Assembly (NCBI GenBank): GCA_050250915.1
Contig: JBFWNT010000014.1
Coordinates: 40,148 to 104,147 of the forward strand
Direction of reading: 5' to 3'
Length of the DNA: 64,000 nucleotides
Source: Miltoncostaea sp050250915
GTDB taxonomy: Bacteria; Actinomycetota; Thermoleophilia; Miltoncostaeales; Miltoncostaeaceae
Both the position numbers and the translations under genes were made by a program. Below are positions 43,154 through 51,603 of this stretch, piece after piece; the first letter of the stretch is position 1, and each line of letters begins with the position of its first letter. The notes below the pieces were generated by a model. That model saw only the letters and a program-made list of their open reading frames with translations, ran no database searches and was not told the origin of the DNA.

Positions 43154-44593
43154 GTGAACGAGGACCGCGCCGCACGGAAGAGCACCATCCTCGCGATCGC
43201 CTGCCTCGGCCAGTTCATGGTGATCCTGGACGTGGCGATCGTGACGGTCGCGCTGCCGGCGATGCGCGCCGACCTGGGCTTCAGCGCGACCGGACTCCAG
43301 TGGGTGGTGAACGCCTACACGCTCACGTTCGCCGGGTTCCTGCTGCTGGGCGGCCGGGCCGCCGACCTGTTCGGTCGGCGCCGGATCTTCATCGCCGGGC
43401 TCGCGCTGTTCACCGCCGCCAGCCTGGTCTGCGGCCTCGCGCCCGGGCCCGAGACGCTGGTGGCGGCGCGGGCGGTGCAGGGCCTGGGGGCGGCGGTGCT
43501 GTCGCCGGCCACGCTCACGATCCTGACCACCACGTTCACGGAGCCGCGCGAGCGCGCCCGCGCCCTCGGCATCTGGAGCGCGGCGCTCGCGAGCGGCGGC
43601 GCCACCGGCGCGCTGCTCGGCGGCATCCTCACCGACACGCTCTCGTGGCGGTGGATCTTCCTGGTGAACGTCCCGGTGGGGGTGGCGGGGATCGTCGCGG
43701 CCCGGGCGGTGCTGGCGGAGCGCCGCGGCGAGGGCACCCGCAGCCTCGACCTGGCCGGCGCCCTGCTCGTGACCGGGAGCCTGACCGCCCTCGTCTACGG
43801 CCTGGTGCGCACCGACGTGGTGGGCTGGGGGTCGCCTCAGACGGCGGCGGCGCTCGTGATCTCGGCGGTGCTGATGGCGGCGTTCCTGGTGGTGGAGACC
43901 CGCGTGGCCGCGTCGCCCCTCGTCCCGCTGGGGCTGCTGCGGCGGCCGTCGCTGGCGGGGGCGAATCTGGCGATGCTGTGCGTCGGCGGGTCGATGTTCG
44001 CCATGTGGTACTTCGCGTCGCTCTACCTCCAGGGCGTGCTGGGGGAGAGCCCGCTGCGCGCGGGCCTGGCGTTCCTGCCGGCGTCGCTCGCGGTCATCGC
44101 GGGCGCCCAGGCGGGCGCCCGGCTGGTGCCGCGCCTCGGCCCGCGCAGGTTGCTGGTGGTCGCGCCGCTGGTGATCGCCGCCGGGCTCGTGTGGATGTCG
44201 CAGGTGTCGGCCGACGGCTCGTACGCGACGGACATCCTGGGGCCGATCGTGGTGGCCGCGTTCGGGCTGGGCCTGAGCTTCCCGCCCGGCACCTACGCCG
44301 CCACGTCCGGCGTGGCGCCGCGCGACGCCGGCCTCGCCTCGGGCCTCGTCAACGCGACCCGCCAGGTGGGCGGCGCGGTGGGCCTGGCGCTGCTCGCGAC
44401 GATCGCCGTGCACCAGACGGCCGGCGCCCTGGCGGGCGGCGACACCGCCGCCCAGGCGATCGTGTCGGGCTACGGCCGGGCGTTCCTGGTGGGCGCGGGG
44501 ATCGCGGTGGCGGCGAGCCTCTCGGCGCTGCTCATCCCCGGCGCGCAGCGCGAGCGCGCCGAGGCCGCGCCCTCCGCGTCAGCCGACGGCTGA
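43154..44593 (+). CDS. MFS drug exporter, DHA2 (14-helix) type
   Basis: A 479-residue exporter: LDVAIVTVALPAMRADLGFS in helix 1, WVVNAYTLTFAGFLLLGGRAADLFGRRR, LLGGILTDTLSWRWIFLVNVPVG. About 14 membrane segments, proton-driven drug efflux expected. GTG 43154 lies 7 nt after TAGGGT (43141-43146). Divergent from the other MFS gene with only 57 bp between starts; the two TANNNT boxes are 30 bp apart. Confidence 0.88.
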   Translation: MNEDRAARKSTILAIACLGQFMVILDVAIVTVALPAMRADLGFSATGLQWVVNAYTLTFAGFLLLGGRAADLFGRRRIFIAGLALFTAASLVCGLAPGPETLVAARAVQGLGAAVLSPATLTILTTTFTEPRERARALGIWSAALASGGATGALLGGILTDTLSWRWIFLVNVPVGVAGIVAARAVLAERRGEGTRSLDLAGALLVTGSLTALVYGLVRTDVVGWGSPQTAAALVISAVLMAAFLVVETRVAASPLVPLGLLRRPSLAGANLAMLCVGGSMFAMWYFASLYLQGVLGESPLRAGLAFLPASLAVIAGAQAGARLVPRLGPRRLLVVAPLVIAAGLVWMSQVSADGSYATDILGPIVVAAFGLGLSFPPGTYAATSGVAPRDAGLASGLVNATRQVGGAVGLALLATIAVHQTAGALAGGDTAAQAIVSGYGRAFLVGAGIAVAASLSALLIPGAQRERAEAAPSASADG

Positions 44594-44983
44594 CATGTCC
44601 ATGTGGATGAACGACCACTGGTGCCCGTCGAGGTCGCGGAAGCCGCGCATGTACATCGGCCCCTGATCCTGGGGGTCGCCGAGCGACTGCGCGCCCGCCG
44701 CGATCGCCCGCTCGGTCAGGTCGTCCACCTCGGCGCGGCTCTCCGCCGACAGTCCCACGATCACCTCGCGGGTGGCCTGTGTGTCGGCCACGTCCTGCGG
44801 CGACACGAACGCCCGGAAGAACTCCTCGGTCATGAGCATCGCGGAGGTCTCGTCGCTGATGACCATCCGCGTGGCGTTCTGGTCGGTGAACACCGGGTCG
44901 AACGCGAAGCCGACCGCGGTGAAGAACGCAGTAGACGCCGCCAGGTCGCGCACCGGCAGGTTGATGAAGGTCATCCGGCCCAT
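44579..44983 (-). CDS. VOC (glyoxalase/bleomycin-resistance fold) protein
   Basis: A 134-residue VOC-fold protein: FINLPVRDLAASTAFFTAVGF, ATRMVISDETSAMLMTEEFF, GPMYMRGFRDLDGHQWSFIHMD. The end strand DLDGHxWxFxHMD is typical of the PhnB/YcgJ-like lactoylglutathione-lyase-like group. Substrate unknown. It overlaps the MFS 3' end by 15 bp. Confidence 0.82.
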   Translation of the reverse strand: MGRMTFINLPVRDLAASTAFFTAVGFAFDPVFTDQNATRMVISDETSAMLMTEEFFRAFVSPQDVADTQATREVIVGLSAESRAEVDDLTERAIAAGAQSLGDPQDQGPMYMRGFRDLDGHQWSFIHMDMSAVG

Positions 44984-44996
44984 CGATCCCCCTCGC

Positions 44997-45860
44997 TCAT
45001 CGTGACTGGGGCAGCTTCGCCGATCCGCGCCTCGCCGGCCGGGCCGACGGTGGCGGCACGACCGGGCCGATGTCCCCGTCGGGCGCCTCGTCCAGGTCGA
45101 CGATCACGGGGGCGTGGTCGCTGGGCCCGCTGCCCTTGCGGGCCTGGCGGTCCACCCACGCCGCCTTCACCCGGGCGGCGACGGGCGCCGAGGCCAGCGC
45201 CAGGTCGATCCGCATCCCGAGGTCCTTGTGGAACATCCCGGCGCGGTAGTCCCAGTAGGTGAAGACGCGCGCGGTCGGCCACCGCTCGCGCACGACGTCG
45301 TGGAGCCCCAGGTCCGTGAGCGCCGCCAGGGCGGCCCGCTCCGGCGGGGTCACGTGGGTCTGGCCGACGTACGCCCCGGGGTCGAACACGTCGTCGTCGG
45401 TGGGGGCGATGTTCATGTCGCCCAGCACGATCGCGTCGTCCGGCCCGGCGGCCACCACGTCGCGCAGCGCCGCCAGCCAGGCGAGCTTATAGCGGTAGTG
45501 GTCGGAGTCGGGCTGCCGCCCGTTGGGGACGTAGAGCGAGTGGACGCGCACCCCGCCGCACGTCGCCGCCACGGCGCGCGCCTCGGGCCCCTCCCAGTCC
45601 GGCGCCCCCGCGAGCCCGGTGACGACGTCGTCCAGGCCCACGCGCGACAGGATCGCGACCCCGTTCCACTGGCCCTGCCCGTGGGCGGCCACCGCGTAGC
45701 CGCGGCCCTCCAGCTCGCCGCCCAGCAGCTCGGCGAACGCGTTGTCGGCGAGCTTCGTCTCCTGGAGGCACACCACGTCGGGCGCGCGCTCGTCCAGCCA
45801 CGGCAGCAGCCGCGGCACCCGCTGCCGCACCGAGTTGACGTTCCAGGTCGCGATCCTCAT
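44997..45860 (-). CDS. xth: Exodeoxyribonuclease III (AP endonuclease)
   Basis: A 287-residue XthA-type nuclease: MRIATWNVNSVRQRVPRLLPWL, VCLQETKL (catalytic Glu), VPNGR, VLGDMNIAPTDDDVFDP (Asp/Asn pair), FTYWDYRAGMFHKDLGMRIDLAL and PSDHAPVIVDL (catalytic His). All active-site residues are present. Nicks DNA at abasic sites. Its C-terminal 30 residues are Pro/Ala/Arg-rich and outside the fold. Confidence 0.92.
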   Translation of the reverse strand: MRIATWNVNSVRQRVPRLLPWLDERAPDVVCLQETKLADNAFAELLGGELEGRGYAVAAHGQGQWNGVAILSRVGLDDVVTGLAGAPDWEGPEARAVAATCGGVRVHSLYVPNGRQPDSDHYRYKLAWLAALRDVVAAGPDDAIVLGDMNIAPTDDDVFDPGAYVGQTHVTPPERAALAALTDLGLHDVVRERWPTARVFTYWDYRAGMFHKDLGMRIDLALASAPVAARVKAAWVDRQARKGSGPSDHAPVIVDLDEAPDGDIGPVVPPPSARPARRGSAKLPQSR

Positions 45861-45976
45861 GCCGCCCCGGATCCTGTCAGGGCCGGCCGCGGCACGGCCC
45901 GCGGGGCCGCGGCGCCTTGACCCGCGACCGGGGACGGCGGTTCGATGCCCGGAGGACATCGATCAGGGAGGCGGGC

Positions 45977-46462
45977 GTGACGACGAAGGCGGACTACACC
46001 GAGGAGGAGTGGGAGGCGCTGCGACGCGCGCCGATGGTCGCGGGACTGGCGGTGTCGTTCGCCGACCCGGGCGGGCCGATCGAGCTGACCAAGGAGTCGA
46101 TGGCCGCCCGCAGGGCCATCGCCGACCCGCCGGGCGACGAGCAGCTGCTGGTCGCCCTGTCGCAGGACGCGATGGCCCACGCCAAGGAGACCGCCGACCT
46201 GAAGCACGCGCTCGACCTGAAGGCCTCGAGCGCGCGCGAGCAGATCGCCGACGAGCTGAAGCGGGTCGCCGGCATCGTCTCCGCCAAGGCGACGCCCTCC
46301 GAGGCCGCCGCCTGGCGGGAGTGGATGATGACCGCCGCGCAGGACGCCGCGAACGCGGCGAAGGAGGGCGGGTTCATGGGCATCGGCGCGGTGCGGGTCA
46401 GCGAGGGGGAGGAGCGCATGCTCGCCACCCTCCGCGACATCCTGGGGCTGCCCGCGGCCTGA
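45977..46462 (+). CDS. Helical hypothetical protein
   Basis: A 161-residue protein, YTEEEWEALRRAPMVAGLAVSFADPGG then long charged helices (DAMAHAKETADLKHALDLKA, REQIADELKRVAGIVSAKA), a Trp-Met-Met motif (WREWMMTAAQDAANAAKEGG) and GAVRVSEGEERMLATLRDILG. GTG 45977 is taken for the GGGAGG 7 nt ahead. The EEWxxLRxAPMxAGLAV start and VSExExxxLxxLxxxLG end resemble uncharacterised bacterial proteins seen near stress genes; no firm family. Confidence 0.65.
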   Translation: MTTKADYTEEEWEALRRAPMVAGLAVSFADPGGPIELTKESMAARRAIADPPGDEQLLVALSQDAMAHAKETADLKHALDLKASSAREQIADELKRVAGIVSAKATPSEAAAWREWMMTAAQDAANAAKEGGFMGIGAVRVSEGEERMLATLRDILGLPAA

Positions 46463-46484
46463 TCCCCGCCCGGGTCCACCCGGC

Positions 46485-47078
46485 TCAGCGCCTGCGGCGG
46501 TACTGCAGGCCCAGGGTCCCGCCCGGGAGGTTCGCCGACGAGGCGAGCTCCCACTCGGTCCGGGGGATCCCGTCGGGGAAGATGCGCAGCCCGCCGCCCC
46601 ACACGAGCGGGACGAGCATCAGCCGCATCTCGTCGACGAGGTCCGCCCCGAGCAGCGCGTGGATGATGCTCGCGCTGTTGACGACCAGGATGTCGCGGCC
46701 CTCGGCCCGCCTGAGGGCCGCGACCTCCTCGGCGGGCCCCCGCTCCGCGACGCGCGCGTTGCTCCACGTCGCCTCGCCGAGCGTGCGCGAGAACACCACC
46801 TTCTCCACGTCGTCGAGCCACACCGCCAGGTTGCGCCCGCGCGGCGAGGTCCCCGGATCGCGCGCCGCCGCCGGCCAGTAGCCGTGGAAGCCCTCGTAGT
46901 TGACGCGCCCCATCAGGGCGGTGCTCACGTTGCGGTAGACGCCCGTGAACCAGGCCATCGTCTCCGGGGACCCCGCGTGCTCGGTCATCCCGGCAAGGTC
47001 GCCCCCGGGCCCGGCGGAGCACCCGTCCAGCGAGATCGTGACCGACGCGATGACGGTCCGCTCGTGTCCCTCCGTCAT
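46485..47078 (-). CDS. Dihydrofolate reductase-family (RibD C-terminal) protein
   Basis: A 197-residue DHFR-fold protein: VIASVTISLDGCSAGP, YEGFHGYWP, DVEKVVFSRTLGEATWSNARV, ILVVNSASIIHALLGADLVDEMRLMLVPLVWGGGLRIF. This is the RibD_C/YwjB-like family, NADPH-dependent reductases of unknown substrate. No folate genes nearby. Confidence 0.83.
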   Translation of the reverse strand: MTEGHERTVIASVTISLDGCSAGPGGDLAGMTEHAGSPETMAWFTGVYRNVSTALMGRVNYEGFHGYWPAAARDPGTSPRGRNLAVWLDDVEKVVFSRTLGEATWSNARVAERGPAEEVAALRRAEGRDILVVNSASIIHALLGADLVDEMRLMLVPLVWGGGLRIFPDGIPRTEWELASSANLPGGTLGLQYRRRR

Positions 47079-47162
47079 GACTCCTCCTCTTCCCGTTCAC
47101 CCATACGACGAACCGGTGACGCCGGGATCGACACCCCGGCGGGCCGGTGACAGGCTCCGCCC

Positions 47163-48620
47163 ATGGCGGAGTACCTCGCGCCCGGCGTGTACGTCGAGGA
47201 GATCCCCGCCGGCGCGCGCCCGATCGAGGGGGTGGCGACGAGCACGGCCGGCTTCGTGGGCGTGACCGAGCGCGGGCCGGCGGAGCTGACGCGCGTCGAC
47301 GGCCTGGCGCAGTACGAGCAGCGGTTCGGCGGGCCCACGCCGGGCGTCTCGCACCTCCACGACGCTATACGGGGCTTCTTCGGCAACGGCGGCGCCACGG
47401 CGTATGTCGCCCGCGTCCCCGACAGCGGGGCCGCCGCGCTCATTGCGGGCGTCGATCGCGTGGCCGACGCGGACGGGATCGCGCTGCTGGTGGTCCCCGA
47501 CGAGGCGGTCGCCGGTCCGGGGGTGGCCGCCGCGATGGCCGCGCGGTGCGAGCGTACGGCCGATCGCGTCGCCGTGCTGTCCACCCCTGAGCGCCCCGGG
47601 CCCGGCGGGCCGCCGGGGCCGCCCGACAGCCCGTTCGCGGCCGCCTACCACCCGTGGATCGCGGTCGCCGACCCCGCCGGGGGCCGGCGCGTGGTGCCGC
47701 CCGCCGGCCACGTGGCCGGGGTCATCGCCCGGACCGCCCGGGAGGACGGCGTCGGCGCCGCCCCCGCCGGCGTGCCGCTGCTCGACGCGATCGGGCCGGC
47801 GACCCGCCTCTCCTCCCGCGACACCGAGCGCCTCACCGCCGCCCGCATCAACGCGATCGTCATGCGCGGGGTGCCGCTGGTCTGGGGCGCCCGGACCACG
47901 TCCTCCGGCTCGGAGTGGAGGTACCTGAACGTCCGCCGCCTCGTCACCTTCCTGGAGCGCTCGATCGACGAGGGCACCCGGTGGGCGCTGTTCGAGCGGG
48001 ACGAGGAGCCCCTGTGGGCGCGGGTCCGCGGGGCGGTCGAGGACTTCCTGCACGGGTGCTGGCGCGACGGGGGCCTCGCCGGGTCGACGCCCGGGGACGC
48101 GTTCTTCGTACGCTGCGACCGGTCCACGATGACCCAGGACGACATCGACCGCGGGCGGCTCGTCTGCCTCGTCGGCGTCGCGCCCCTGCGCCCCGCCGAG
48201 TTCGTGATCTTCCGGATCGGCCACTGGGCCGCGCAGCCCGGGCTGGGAGCCTTCCCGTTCCTGCTCGCGATCGACGGCGTCGCCACGGCCGGCTTCTCGG
48301 CGGTCACCGGGCTCCCCGGCCAGGACGGGGCCGGCGGGCGGATCGCGCTGCGGATGACCCGGGGCCTGACCGCCGGCCCCGAGCTGACCGGGTGGGTCGC
48401 CCGGTCGCGGCGCGGCGACGACGATCCGCGGGCCGGCACCGTGGTGCTGCGTGACGAGCGCGGCGCCCCCGCCGGGGCGTGGCGCCTGCACCGCGTCCGG
48501 CCGCACGCCCTCGCCGCCGCGGGCCGTGGGCCCGCGGGCGGCGAGGTGGTCGTCGACGCGCTGGAGCTCACCGGGGCCGTCGCGCCCGGCGGCCCCGGGA
48601 GTCCCTCCCCTACGGCGTGA
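47163..48620 (+). CDS. Phage-tail-sheath-like protein fused to a tail-tube-like domain
   Basis: A 485-residue orphan. Residues 1-60 (LAPGVYVEEIPAGARPI, TAGFVGVTERGP) and 245-355 (YLNVRRLVTFLERSIDEGTR, FVRCDRSTMTQDDIDRGRL, VGVAPLRPAEFVIFRI) match the contractile tail sheath family; the variable middle domain is short. From about residue 360 to 475 a second domain reads PFLLAIDGVATAGFSAVTGL, ALRMTRGLT, VVLRDERGAPAGAWRLHRVRP and VVVDALELTG: the gp19-like inner tube pattern (FxVxIDG-xxAGFSxVxGL ... LELxx). Sheath and tube are normally separate proteins. No baseplate, ATPase or spike genes lie in the window. Confidence 0.78.
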   Translation: MAEYLAPGVYVEEIPAGARPIEGVATSTAGFVGVTERGPAELTRVDGLAQYEQRFGGPTPGVSHLHDAIRGFFGNGGATAYVARVPDSGAAALIAGVDRVADADGIALLVVPDEAVAGPGVAAAMAARCERTADRVAVLSTPERPGPGGPPGPPDSPFAAAYHPWIAVADPAGGRRVVPPAGHVAGVIARTAREDGVGAAPAGVPLLDAIGPATRLSSRDTERLTAARINAIVMRGVPLVWGARTTSSGSEWRYLNVRRLVTFLERSIDEGTRWALFERDEEPLWARVRGAVEDFLHGCWRDGGLAGSTPGDAFFVRCDRSTMTQDDIDRGRLVCLVGVAPLRPAEFVIFRIGHWAAQPGLGAFPFLLAIDGVATAGFSAVTGLPGQDGAGGRIALRMTRGLTAGPELTGWVARSRRGDDDPRAGTVVLRDERGAPAGAWRLHRVRPHALAAAGRGPAGGEVVVDALELTGAVAPGGPGSPSPTA

Positions 48621-49317
48621 TGAAGCCCGTCTTGGTCACCACGTCGAGGACCTGCTTCTGGTTGGCGTACCCGTTCAGGGCCTCGTCGGCCCCCGACGGC
48701 TGGCGGCCGATGAGCGACCGCGCCCAGGCGGCGTGGCGCGCCTCCACCGCGAGCACCTGGGCGGCGACCAGGATGAAGGCCGTCTTCTTGAGCCGGTAGC
48801 TCTGGCCGATGTAGGCGGCCACCCCGGTGTCCTCCAGCGACACGGCCGTCTGGCGGAACGCCGCCGGGTTGCCGGGGATGCCCTTGAAGTCGAACGTGGG
48901 CTTGGCGACGGCGGCGCTGCCGAGCGTCTTCGCGAGGAAGTCGACGTGGGCGGCCTCGTGCGCGGCGACGGTGGTGGCGAACGTCTTCGTCTCGCCGCCG
49001 ATCGCGTTCGCCGCGACCGCCTGCGCGTAGAACTCGGCCTCGAGGTACTCGAGCGTCAACGCGAAGTTCAGGATCGCCGTGTCCTGCTTCGCCGACCTGG
49101 TGTCGGCGCCCATCGCGGTGCCGGTCAGGCCGCCCAGGAGCAGGCCGCCGCCCAGCGCCGCCCCGCCGCCCAGGGCGGCCTTGCGGAGCAGTTGCGCACG
49201 CGTGTCGCCGCGGGCTGCCGCGTCCTCCAGCGCCGTGTCGGCGCCGATGGCCTCGGCGCGCTCGGAGAGCGCCCCGCTGGGGTCGAACGACGTCAGGTCG
49301 ATGTGCTGATCGGGCAT
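48610..49317 (-). CDS. Ferritin-like/dessication-related protein
   Basis: A 235-residue protein. After a disordered start comes RAQLLRKAALGGGAALGGGLLLGGL, a hydrophobic stretch behind basic residues (Tat-like signal or anchor without the RR pair). Then a four-helix ferritin-like domain: ILNFALTLEYLEAEFYAQAV, VAAHEAAHVDFLAKTLG, AVEARHAAWARSLIG, with Glu/His pairs for a di-iron site. Members (PCC13-62-like) are tied to desiccation or oxidative stress. The 3' end overlaps the sheath-like gene by 11 bp. Confidence 0.82.
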   Translation of the reverse strand: MPDQHIDLTSFDPSGALSERAEAIGADTALEDAAARGDTRAQLLRKAALGGGAALGGGLLLGGLTGTAMGADTRSAKQDTAILNFALTLEYLEAEFYAQAVAANAIGGETKTFATTVAAHEAAHVDFLAKTLGSAAVAKPTFDFKGIPGNPAAFRQTAVSLEDTGVAAYIGQSYRLKKTAFILVAAQVLAVEARHAAWARSLIGRQPSGADEALNGYANQKQVLDVVTKTGFITP

Positions 49318-49458
49318 GGATGCCCTTTCCTCGTGGTGGGGCCCGGGCGGTCCGCCGCGGGCGTCCGTCCCAGGGGCTACTCGCGGGGGCCCGGGCCGGT
49401 TCACCCCGCCGTGCGGCCGGCGGTCGGCGGGAACACACGGCGTTTGCCGCCGTCCGAA

Positions 49459-49488
49459 TACGGCAGCGCCCCCGGCGGGGTACGGCAG
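49459..49488. promoter_or_regulatory. Pair of TACGGCAG direct repeats
   Basis: TACGGCAG at 49459-49466 and 49481-49488, 22 bp start to start (two helical turns), in the 214-bp divergent region between the ferritin-like gene and the MFS gene; the second ends about 31 bp before the MFS -10 box (49520-49525). Operator-like. Confidence 0.35.
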
Positions 49489-49531
49489 TCCTGCGGATGG
49501 CGCCGCCGTCGCCCCTCCATAGCGTCGCCGC

Positions 49532-50737
49532 ATGCCCGATGGACACCACGACGACGGCGCCCGCCACGCGGTCCGCATGCTCGGCCTGGCCCAGGCGGCG
49601 GCGTTCGCCGTCACCGGGATCACGGTCACCATCGGGCCGCTGTCGCTCCACGAGCTCTCCGGTCAGGAGGGGCTCGGCGGAACCCTGCTGGCGGTGTTCA
49701 TCCTGGCGGGCGGCGCGGGCGCGTTCCTGGCGGGGCGGCTCATGCGCCGTGCCGGACGGCGGGCCTGCCTGGTCGCGAGCCACCTCCTCTACGGGGCCGC
49801 CGGCGTCGCCGCCGCCGCGGCGGGCGCCGCGCACTCGCCGCGGGCGATCCTGATCGCCGCCGTCCCCCTGGGGCTGGGCCACGGCGCCGCCCTGCTGGGC
49901 CGGTCCATCGCGGTCGACCTGCACACCGCGGGCGAGCGCGGTCGCGCCGTCGGCCGGATCCTGGCCGTGGGCGCCGTCGGCGCCCTGGCGGGCCCCGGCC
50001 TGGTCGCGGGGCTGCGCCACCTGGCCACGGCGACCGGGCTCGACCCGCACATGCTGCCGTGGCTCGCGGTGCCGGTGCTCGGCGCGGCCGGCGCGGCCGC
50101 GGTCTCGCGGCTGCGCCTCGCTCCGGCGCGGACGGGCGCCCGGGCGCCCCGGCCCTCCCGCCCCCGCGGTCGCCGGGGCCGGGGCATGGGGACGGCGACG
50201 CTGGTGGTCGCCGGGGCCCAGGCGTCGATGCTCGCCCTGATGTCGGTGGTCCCGGTCCACATCCACCACGAGGGCGGCGGCGACGGGCTGATGGCCCTGA
50301 TCCTGGGCGTCCACCTCGCCGCCATGTACGGGCTCGCGCCGCTGCTGGGCGCCGTCATCGACCGCTGGGGCCACCGCGACGGCCTGATGGCGGCGGCCGG
50401 CCTGTGCGTGGCGGGCGCGATGCTGAGCGCGTTCACCCACGTGCCGGTGGTCGCCGCGGCGGGCCTCGTGGCCCTGGGCGCCGGCTGGTGCGCCGGCTAC
50501 CTGGGCGTCACCGCCGCAGCCGGGGTGACGGCCGACGCCGGCGACCGCGCGTCGGCGCTCGGCACGGCCGACCTGGCGGCGAGCGCCGGCGCGGCCACCG
50601 CCGGCGTCGTCACCGGCCTGCTGATCGGCGTGACCGGCCTGGTCCCCCTCGCCTGGGCCGTCGCCGCGGCGATGGGCATCGTCCTGCTGGTCGCCTGCCG
50701 CCCACGGGTGGCGCGCCTCGCCCCGGTCGAGGCGTAA
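49532..50737 (+). CDS. MFS transporter
   Basis: A 401-residue carrier with 12 hydrophobic segments: GLAQAAAFAVTGITVTIGPLSLHELSG, FILAGGAGAFLAGRLMRRAGRRA (motif A variant), LGLGHGAALLGRSIAVDL, and a central cytoplasmic loop rich in Arg/Pro. ATG 49532 lies 6 nt after TAGCGT (49520-49525): leaderless. Substrate unknown. Confidence 0.82.
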   Translation: MPDGHHDDGARHAVRMLGLAQAAAFAVTGITVTIGPLSLHELSGQEGLGGTLLAVFILAGGAGAFLAGRLMRRAGRRACLVASHLLYGAAGVAAAAAGAAHSPRAILIAAVPLGLGHGAALLGRSIAVDLHTAGERGRAVGRILAVGAVGALAGPGLVAGLRHLATATGLDPHMLPWLAVPVLGAAGAAAVSRLRLAPARTGARAPRPSRPRGRRGRGMGTATLVVAGAQASMLALMSVVPVHIHHEGGGDGLMALILGVHLAAMYGLAPLLGAVIDRWGHRDGLMAAAGLCVAGAMLSAFTHVPVVAAAGLVALGAGWCAGYLGVTAAAGVTADAGDRASALGTADLAASAGAATAGVVTGLLIGVTGLVPLAWAVAAAMGIVLLVACRPRVARLAPVEA

Positions 50738-50744
50738 CCTACGG

Positions 50745-50792
50745 GTTGCACATGGTGCCGATCATGTGTAACTTTCGGGTGACACATGGTTC
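50745..50792 (+). promoter_or_regulatory. Operator-like repeats before the SRPBCC-ArsR operon
   Basis: Inverted repeat GTTGCACATG (50745-50754) / CATGTGTAAC (50763-50772), one mismatch, and a third half-site GTGACACATGGTT (50780-50792). It lies directly before the SRPBCC start and is the obvious site for autoregulation by the ArsR protein encoded next. Confidence 0.6.
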
Positions 50793-50809
50793 GCGACGGA
50801 GGTTCGACG

Positions 50810-51274
50810 ATGACGACCGAGACCGACCGCATCGCGCGCGACGTGCTGATCGCCGCGCCCATCGAGCGGGTGTGGGAGCTGGCGACCCGCCCGGAGCATC
50901 TGGGGCGGTGGTTCGCCGACGCCGGGGCCGAGGTGGACCTGCGCCCCGGCGGGGCACTGTCGCTGACGTGGCGCGAGTACGGCACCGTCCACGGCCGCGT
51001 CGAGGCGGTCGAGCCGCCCCACCGGGTGGCCTACCGCTGGATGGCACAGTGGGGGTCGCAGGCCGAGCCGACGCCCGAGAACTCGACGCTGATCGAGTTC
51101 ACCCTGACGGCCGAGGGCGACGGCACCCGCGTGGCGGTGGTCGAGTCGGGCTTCGACGGGCTCGCGATGGACGTGGAGCAGCGGACCGCCGCCTTCGCGT
51201 CGCACACCGAGGGCTGGGCGTTCGAGCTGGACGAGCTCGCCGGCTACGCGCAGGGCGCCGCGGCGGGTCGATGA
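50810..51274 (+). CDS. SRPBCC (AHSA1-like) protein
   Basis: A 154-residue START/SRPBCC-fold protein: RDVLIAAPIERVWELATRPEHLGRWFA, GGALSLTWREYGTVHGRVEAVEPPHRVAYRW, FTLTAEGDGTRVAVVESGF, the AHSA1 pattern. Binds a hydrophobic ligand. ATG 50810 is chosen for GGAGG 8 nt ahead (an in-frame ATG at 50786 lies inside the operator). Paired with an ArsR gene (ATGA overlap) as is common for this family. Confidence 0.87.
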   Translation: MTTETDRIARDVLIAAPIERVWELATRPEHLGRWFADAGAEVDLRPGGALSLTWREYGTVHGRVEAVEPPHRVAYRWMAQWGSQAEPTPENSTLIEFTLTAEGDGTRVAVVESGFDGLAMDVEQRTAAFASHTEGWAFELDELAGYAQGAAAGR

Positions 51275-51603
51275 ACGCCGTCGCCGATCCCGGGCCCGCG
51301 GTCTTCGCGGCCCTCGCCGACCCCACGCGGTGGCGCATGCTCGGCATGCTCGCGGAGCGGGGCGAGGGCACGGCGACGACGCTCGCGGCCGGACTGCCGG
51401 TGAGCCGGCCCGCCGTCATCAAGCACCTGACGGTGCTGGACGCGGCGGGACTGGTGACCCGGCGCCGCGCGGGGCGCGAGGTGCGCTACCGCGTGGAGCC
51501 GGCCCGGCTGGGCGCCACCGCCCGCCGCATGGCCGACCTGGCCGCGGCGTGGGACGCGCGGCTGGGGGCCCTCAAGGCGATGGCCGAGACGGAGGAGACG
51601 TGA
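51271..51603 (+). CDS. ArsR-family transcriptional repressor
   Basis: A 110-residue winged helix: VFAALADPTRWRMLGMLAERG, TATTLAAGLPVSRPAVIKHL (recognition helix), LVTRRRAGREVRYRVEP. It has no Cys metal site, so it is of the ligand- or partner-controlled type that travels with SRPBCC genes. Likely binds the repeats at 50745-50792. Confidence 0.9.
   Translation: MNAVADPGPAVFAALADPTRWRMLGMLAERGEGTATTLAAGLPVSRPAVIKHLTVLDAAGLVTRRRAGREVRYRVEPARLGATARRMADLAAAWDARLGALKAMAETEET

Noticed and set aside
47163..49317. A full prophage or injection-system cluster around the sheath-like gene.
   Set aside because: Flanking genes are a DHFR-family enzyme, a ferritin-like protein and an MFS carrier; no other tail, capsid, lysis or integrase gene is present.
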